Assembly (NCBI GenBank): GCA_950075865.1
Contig: CATMVA010000010.1
Span: forward strand, 25,721 to 89,720
Origin: an uncultured Oscillospiraceae bacterium
GTDB lineage: Bacteria > Bacillota > Clostridia > Oscillospirales > Oscillospiraceae
Reading direction: 5' to 3'
Length of the DNA: 64,000 nucleotides
The translations under genes and the position numbers were made by a program. Positions 60,700 through 64,000 of the stretch are shown piece by piece. Under the pieces are notes generated by a model, which saw nothing but the letters and a program-made list of their open reading frames with translations, did no database searches and had not been told where the DNA came from. Position 1 is the first letter of the stretch. Every line of letters begins with the position of its first letter.

Positions 60700-61125
60700 A
60701 TGACCGCCATCTTGCTGGTATCCCACGGCGGCTTCGCCAAGGCTCTGCTGGAGACCGCCGAAATGATCCTGGGCCCCCAGGAGCTCACCGCCGCGGTGGG
60801 CCTGGCCCCCGACGACAGCCCCGAGGTTCTCCAGGAGAAGATCGAGGCCGCCCTGGAATCCTTCCACGGCGCCCCCTCCCTAGTCCTCACCGACATCTTC
60901 TCGGGCACCCCCTTCAACACGGTAGTCCGCCTGTCCCAGCGCTATTCCTTCCGCCACCTGACAGGGATCAACCTGCCCCTGCTCAACGAGGCCCTGGTCA
61001 GCAGGGACTCCTCCTCCCCCGACGAGCTTGCCCAAACCCTTCTGGAAAGCGTCCCCGCCGCCTTTCAGGACGTGGACGCCGCCCTGGCCCAGCTGCCTCC
61101 GCCGGACGACCTGGACGATTTTTGA
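60700..61125 (+). CDS. PTS mannose-family EIIA
   Basis: A 141-residue phosphocarrier. The phospho-His is in LLVSHGGFAKALLETAE (residue 9); TDIFSGTPFNTVVRLS is the second conserved stretch. It takes phosphate from HPr and passes it to EIIB at 58955. It is split from its partners: it stands alone on the plus strand, divergent from the RpiR gene. SD AGGAGGAG before the ATG. The acidic C-terminal tail (PPPDDLDDF) is extra. Confidence 0.92.
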   Translation: MTAILLVSHGGFAKALLETAEMILGPQELTAAVGLAPDDSPEVLQEKIEAALESFHGAPSLVLTDIFSGTPFNTVVRLSQRYSFRHLTGINLPLLNEALVSRDSSSPDELAQTLLESVPAAFQDVDAALAQLPPPDDLDDF

Positions 61126-61327
61126 AGCCTCCATTTTCAAGGCCCCAGTCCCCCGGCAGCTCATAAAAAGACACCCCACAAGGGGTGTCTTTTTTCAATG
61201 CCCAACATCGGCTTTTCATTCAAAATATTGCGGATCCATGGGGCCGCGCGGATCCTGTTCTATATTCTATAAAGCATTGGGAAAACTTTAAAAAATGGGC
61301 TTCCTGCTGATGCAGAAAGCCCATCTC

Positions 61328-61414
61328 TGGTGCACGAGGTGGGACTCGAACCCACACGTCCTTGCGAACACTGGCACCTGAAGCCAGCGAGTCTACCAAT
61401 TCCACCACTCGTGC
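61328..61414 (-). tRNA. tRNA-Leu (anticodon CAG)
   Basis: An 87-base class II tRNA with encoded CCA on the minus strand. Acceptor stem GCACGAG/CTCGTGC, D-loop with GGTAGAC, anticodon stem CTGGC/GCCAG with loop TTCAGGT (anticodon CAG, reads CUG), a variable arm of about 13 bases (TGTTCGCAAGGACG) and T-arm GTGGG-TTCGAGT-CCCAC. Confidence 0.97.
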
Positions 61415-61565
61415 ATTTGCGCAAGCAGTATATTATCACGCTTTCAGGGAATTGTCAACCCTCCATCCGCAATTTCTGCCCCAAGATTTTTGCCGGAGGG
61501 GCCCTCTTTACAAACCCAACCGGATTGGATATACTGTTTCCATGTGTCCGCACAGGAGGTACGTC

Positions 61566-62642
61566 ATGGAAGAGAGAGAAATGAAATCCGAAAAAGAGCC
61601 CGCCCAGGCCGGCGGTGCCCGGCGGCTCCTGCTCCGCCTGGGCGCCCTTTTGCTGGAGACCGTGCTGCTGATCGTGATTGCCCTTTACGGGGTCATGTTC
61701 GTGCTGGCCAAGGGCCCCTCTCCCACGGCCCGGAATCTGTTCGTCCTTTCGGTGCGGGAGACCAGCGCCGTAGGCTTTCTGGCCAACCTTTTCTTCTCCG
61801 AGGAGGAGATCGCCCAAATGGAGGACCCCTCGGCCGAGGAGGAATACCGGGACACCGACACCTCCCTCATCGTCATCCCCCCGGACTCCAACGGGGAGGA
61901 CGGGGCCGACCCCTGGGGCCTGGTGGACGAGGACGGGGACGGCATCATCCTGGAAGAGGTCTATGGCGAGGGCTACCACGGCTATATGATGGTGGTCCTG
62001 GACCCGGTCCGGGTCATCATGGGCAGCCGCCCCGAGGACTTCGGCGTCCGGGGCTACACCGTGGCCGAGATGGTGGAATCCTTCGATGCCGTGGCCGGCA
62101 TCAACGCCGGTGGCTTCTACGATCCCGACGGCCGGGGCAACGGCAGCATTCCCGACACTCTGGTAGTGTCGGACGGGAAGGTCTATTCCCCCGAACGGGG
62201 TACGGCCCAGGGCTTTGCCGGCTTTGACAAGGACCATATCCTCCATGTGGGCCGGCTCTCGGCCGAGGAGATCCATTCACAGGAGATCCAAACCGGGGTC
62301 TGCTTCGGCCCGGTGCTCATCTCCAACGGGGAACCCCGGTCGGCGGACAGCCTGCCCAGCGGTATCAATCCCCGCACCGGCATCGGCCAGCGTTCGGACG
62401 GCGCCGTTCTCCTGCTGGTCATCGAAGGGCGGCAGGTCACCAGCCTGGGAGCCACCTATTATGATATGGTGGAGGTGTTCCAGTCCTTTGGCGCCGTGAA
62501 CGCCTGTAATCTGGACGGAGGTTCCTCCTCCATGATGTGGTTTGACGGGGACTATGTGAACAAATGCGGCTCGGTTGTGGGCATCAGAAGGGTCCCGACC
62601 ACCTTTTTGGTGCTGAAAGAGGGGGAAAAGGCTGGCGGGTAA
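61566..62642 (+). CDS. Phosphodiester glycosidase (NAGPA/DUF2233 domain), membrane-anchored
   Basis: A 358-residue protein. One N-terminal TM (about residues 22-48), an acidic stretch (about 85-125), then the phosphodiester glycosidase domain that in mammals and some bacteria removes GlcNAc from phosphodiesters: MMVVLDPVRVIMG, GINAGGFYDPDGRG, GPVLISNGEPR, NPRTGIGQRSDGAVLLLVIEG and NACNLDGGSSSMMWFDG. Likely extracytoplasmic; substrate may be a wall or exopolysaccharide phosphodiester. SD CAGGAGG. Its last 13 codons are duplicated just downstream as the leader of the next gene. Confidence 0.88.
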   Translation: MEEREMKSEKEPAQAGGARRLLLRLGALLLETVLLIVIALYGVMFVLAKGPSPTARNLFVLSVRETSAVGFLANLFFSEEEIAQMEDPSAEEEYRDTDTSLIVIPPDSNGEDGADPWGLVDEDGDGIILEEVYGEGYHGYMMVVLDPVRVIMGSRPEDFGVRGYTVAEMVESFDAVAGINAGGFYDPDGRGNGSIPDTLVVSDGKVYSPERGTAQGFAGFDKDHILHVGRLSAEEIHSQEIQTGVCFGPVLISNGEPRSADSLPSGINPRTGIGQRSDGAVLLLVIEGRQVTSLGATYYDMVEVFQSFGAVNACNLDGGSSSMMWFDGDYVNKCGSVVGIRRVPTTFLVLKEGEKAGG

Positions 62643-62709
62643 GCGCCGGGCTGAAAGGGAAAAACAGAACTTTTTGGTACTGAAAGAGGGGGAAAAGGAC
62701 GATGGGTAA
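62603..62709 (+). repeat. Imperfect 39-base direct repeat spanning a gene end
   Basis: The segment 62603-62642 (CTTTTTGGTGCTGAAAGAGG onwards, ending at the stop TAA) recurs at 62671-62709 (CTTTTTGGTACTGAAAGAGG onwards) with only a few changes. The second copy still reads FLVLKEGEKDDG-stop, and provides the SD (AGGGGGAAAAGGA) and start codon of the next gene. Confidence 0.8.
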
Positions 62710-63796
62710 ACGGGAGGCAAAAAGGAAATTTCCGAACTTTTTGACCGGAATGGCCATTTACGGGGCTGTTGTTTTGACCCTGATTTTGATTGGTTTGACC
62801 CTGTTTTGGGGCTTTTTGACCGCTTTTGAAGCCTCCCGCCCCAGGAACGCGGTGGACGGCTATCTGGAGAGCCTGACCGCCGGACACATCCGGGAGGAGG
62901 CCCTCCCGGCCCTTTTGGAGCAGGTGGACACCCGGGTACAGGACGAGGCGGCCTGCCGGGAGCGTCTGACAGAGTCCCTGGAGGGAAAGCTGACCGCCGC
63001 CAAGAACGTCTCCCGCTCCACCGCGGATATTCAAGTTTACATCCTGCGGCAGGGGAGCCAGGTCATCGGCTCCTTCCAAATGGAACGGGCGGGGAACCCC
63101 TCCTGGGGCTTCACTCCATGGACGGTGACCGGGGAGGAGTTCGACCTGTCCTTCCTGCTGGGGAACAAGGTAAGCCTCACCGTCCCGCCCGGCTACACCG
63201 TGTATGTGGACGGCAAGCCTCTGCCCGGGAGCTGCGTGACCCAGGAGGACATTCCATACCCAGAACTGGCCGAATTCGTGGGGGACTATGACCTGCCCAC
63301 ACTCATGCGTTACGAGGCCGGACCCTTTCTGGGCCAGGCGAGGGTCACCCTGACCGACGATGAGGGGAACGCCGTGACCCCCGACGCCGGGAGCGAGGTC
63401 TTTCTGGACAACTGCTCCCCCGAGGAGAGGGAGGCCGTGGACCAGGCTGCCCGGGCCTTTGTTCAGACCTATGTGGACTACGTTTCCTGCACGGGGAGCG
63501 ACCCGGCCACCACCCTGCAATGGCTGAGGAAGCTCATGGTCCCGGACAGTGCGCTGGCTAAACGGATGCGGGACGCCCTGGCGGGGCTGCACTGGGTCTC
63601 AGACCGGCACGCCACGGTGTCCGGCATGGAGGTGGGTCTCATCTCCCGGCTGGGGGAGGACCTCTACTTCTGCAATGTGACCTACACCGTCAACACCCGT
63701 GACATCACCGGACAGGTCCAGGTGGAGAGCCGGGTCAAGCTCCTCTTACGCCAGACCGGCGGAAAGCTCCTGGCCGAGGCCATGGCCACCTGCTGA
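62702..63796 (+). CDS. Single-pass membrane protein, unknown function
   Basis: A 364-residue protein. Basic N terminus (MGKREAKRKF), one TM helix (about residues 20-42), and an extracytoplasmic part with two NTF2-like or cystatin-like alpha/beta units (about 50-130 and 240-362) around a small beta domain (VPPGYTVYVDGKPLPG) similar to that seen in TcaA-type surface proteins. No catalytic motif. Probably cotranscribed with the phosphodiester glycosidase. The function is not known to me. Confidence 0.75.
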   Translation: MGKREAKRKFPNFLTGMAIYGAVVLTLILIGLTLFWGFLTAFEASRPRNAVDGYLESLTAGHIREEALPALLEQVDTRVQDEAACRERLTESLEGKLTAAKNVSRSTADIQVYILRQGSQVIGSFQMERAGNPSWGFTPWTVTGEEFDLSFLLGNKVSLTVPPGYTVYVDGKPLPGSCVTQEDIPYPELAEFVGDYDLPTLMRYEAGPFLGQARVTLTDDEGNAVTPDAGSEVFLDNCSPEEREAVDQAARAFVQTYVDYVSCTGSDPATTLQWLRKLMVPDSALAKRMRDALAGLHWVSDRHATVSGMEVGLISRLGEDLYFCNVTYTVNTRDITGQVQVESRVKLLLRQTGGKLLAEAMATC

Positions 63797-63823
63797 GGCG
63801 GCGGAAAAGCAGAAAACACAGAA

Positions 63824-63861
63824 GCGGCCCCGTTTTCGCGGGGCCGCCTCTTGGCTTTTTG
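63824..63861 (+). terminator. Terminator
   Basis: Arms GCGGCCCCG (63824-63832) and CGGGGCCGC (63839-63847), then CTCTTGGCTTTTTG. Confidence 0.75.
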
Positions 63862-63897
63862 TAGGGCGCGGCTTCCCAGACGCGTCGGGTCGGTTTC
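63861..63897. repeat. Possible degenerate copy of the intergenic repeat (copy D)
   Basis: GTAGGGCGCGGCTTCCCAGA followed by CGCGTCGGGTCGG; shares the GTAGGG edge and GC core with copies A-C but is imperfect. After it, from about 63945 to the window end, the sequence is very AT-rich and holds no visible gene. Confidence 0.35.
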
Positions 63898-64000
63898 TTT
63901 GCGGACAAGGGACGGTTCTCTCAAACACCCCTTCACCCCTTAGAGCTGTTACTTATGCATAAAAAATTTTAAAAGATATCAAAAAATATATTGTATTTTG

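Noticed and set aside
62603..62709. CRISPR-like or IS-end direct repeat
   Set aside because: Only two copies, and both encode the same protein tail; a local duplication explains it.

Overview
The window is 64 kb of a high-GC, low-repeat chromosome from an anaerobic, endospore-forming Firmicute. Gene content points to the Oscillospiraceae (Flavonifractor / Lawsonibacter / Intestinimonas type): Spo0A, SpoIVB, YlbJ, a SpoVB-like flippase, a CwlJ/SleB-type hydrolase, the clostridial SCIFF peptide with its radical-SAM maturase, an [FeFe]-hydrogenase-like protein and no aerobic respiration genes. The genus is inference; no rRNA is present. Genes are closely packed on both strands, many pairs overlap by ATGA or TGATG, and GTG/TTG starts with good Shine-Dalgarno (SD) sequences are common.

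Layout. 1-5.1 kb: DNA repair (uvrA 5' end, uvrB under a LexA-type promoter, radC-like) around a YjbR protein, a YbaK deacylase and a membrane M28 peptidase. 5.3-6.7 kb: small membrane protein, CwlJ/SleB-like hydrolase and GerQ-like coat protein, then tRNA-Thr(CGT). 6.9-14.3 kb: the most unusual part, three modules of secreted FAD/FMN-binding reductases with LysR regulators; the first is a decayed LysR/reductase pair joined by a deletion. 14.4-19.6 kb: MalY-type lyase, acyl-ACP thioesterase, CapA-like lipoprotein, SLH/beta-lactamase-fold surface protein. 19.7-23.9 kb: alpha-glucoside operon (RAT-controlled LicT-type antiterminator, PTS EIIBC... order EIIC-EIIB, GH4 6-phospho-alpha-glucosidase). 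23.9-28.9 kb: GerMN lipoprotein / histidine kinase / response regulator / ComEA operon, divergent DacF and a TSCPD protein. 28.9-32 kb: spo0A, spoIVB and a Bax-inhibitor-1 protein. 32.05-32.78 kb is gene-free. 32.8-43.8 kb: P-type ATPase, ROK kinase, phosphopantetheinyl transferase, second two-component system, CDP-alcohol phosphatidyltransferase, DegV, TetR and YlbJ. 44-48.9 kb: [FeFe]-hydrogenase-like protein, P-loop ATPase, flippase. 48.9-50.9 kb: yybP-ykoY manganese riboswitch, MntP and a Ca/Na exchanger. 51-56.5 kb: second DacF, CcdA-TlpA fusion, PLP decarboxylase-like protein, SCIFF maturase and SCIFF peptide. 56.6-61.1 kb: mannose-family PTS with a fused EIIC-EIID, NanE, RpiR regulator and divergent EIIA. 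61.3-64 kb: tRNA-Leu(CAG), phosphodiester glycosidase and an unknown membrane protein.

How they work together: two sugar PTS circuits each carry their own control (RAT antitermination; RpiR with inverted-repeat operators). The reductase modules look like extracytoplasmic electron sinks of the flavinylated-reductase type, each tuned by a LysR regulator. Sporulation and envelope genes are spread through the whole window. All functional calls rest on motifs and context read by eye; no database search was run.
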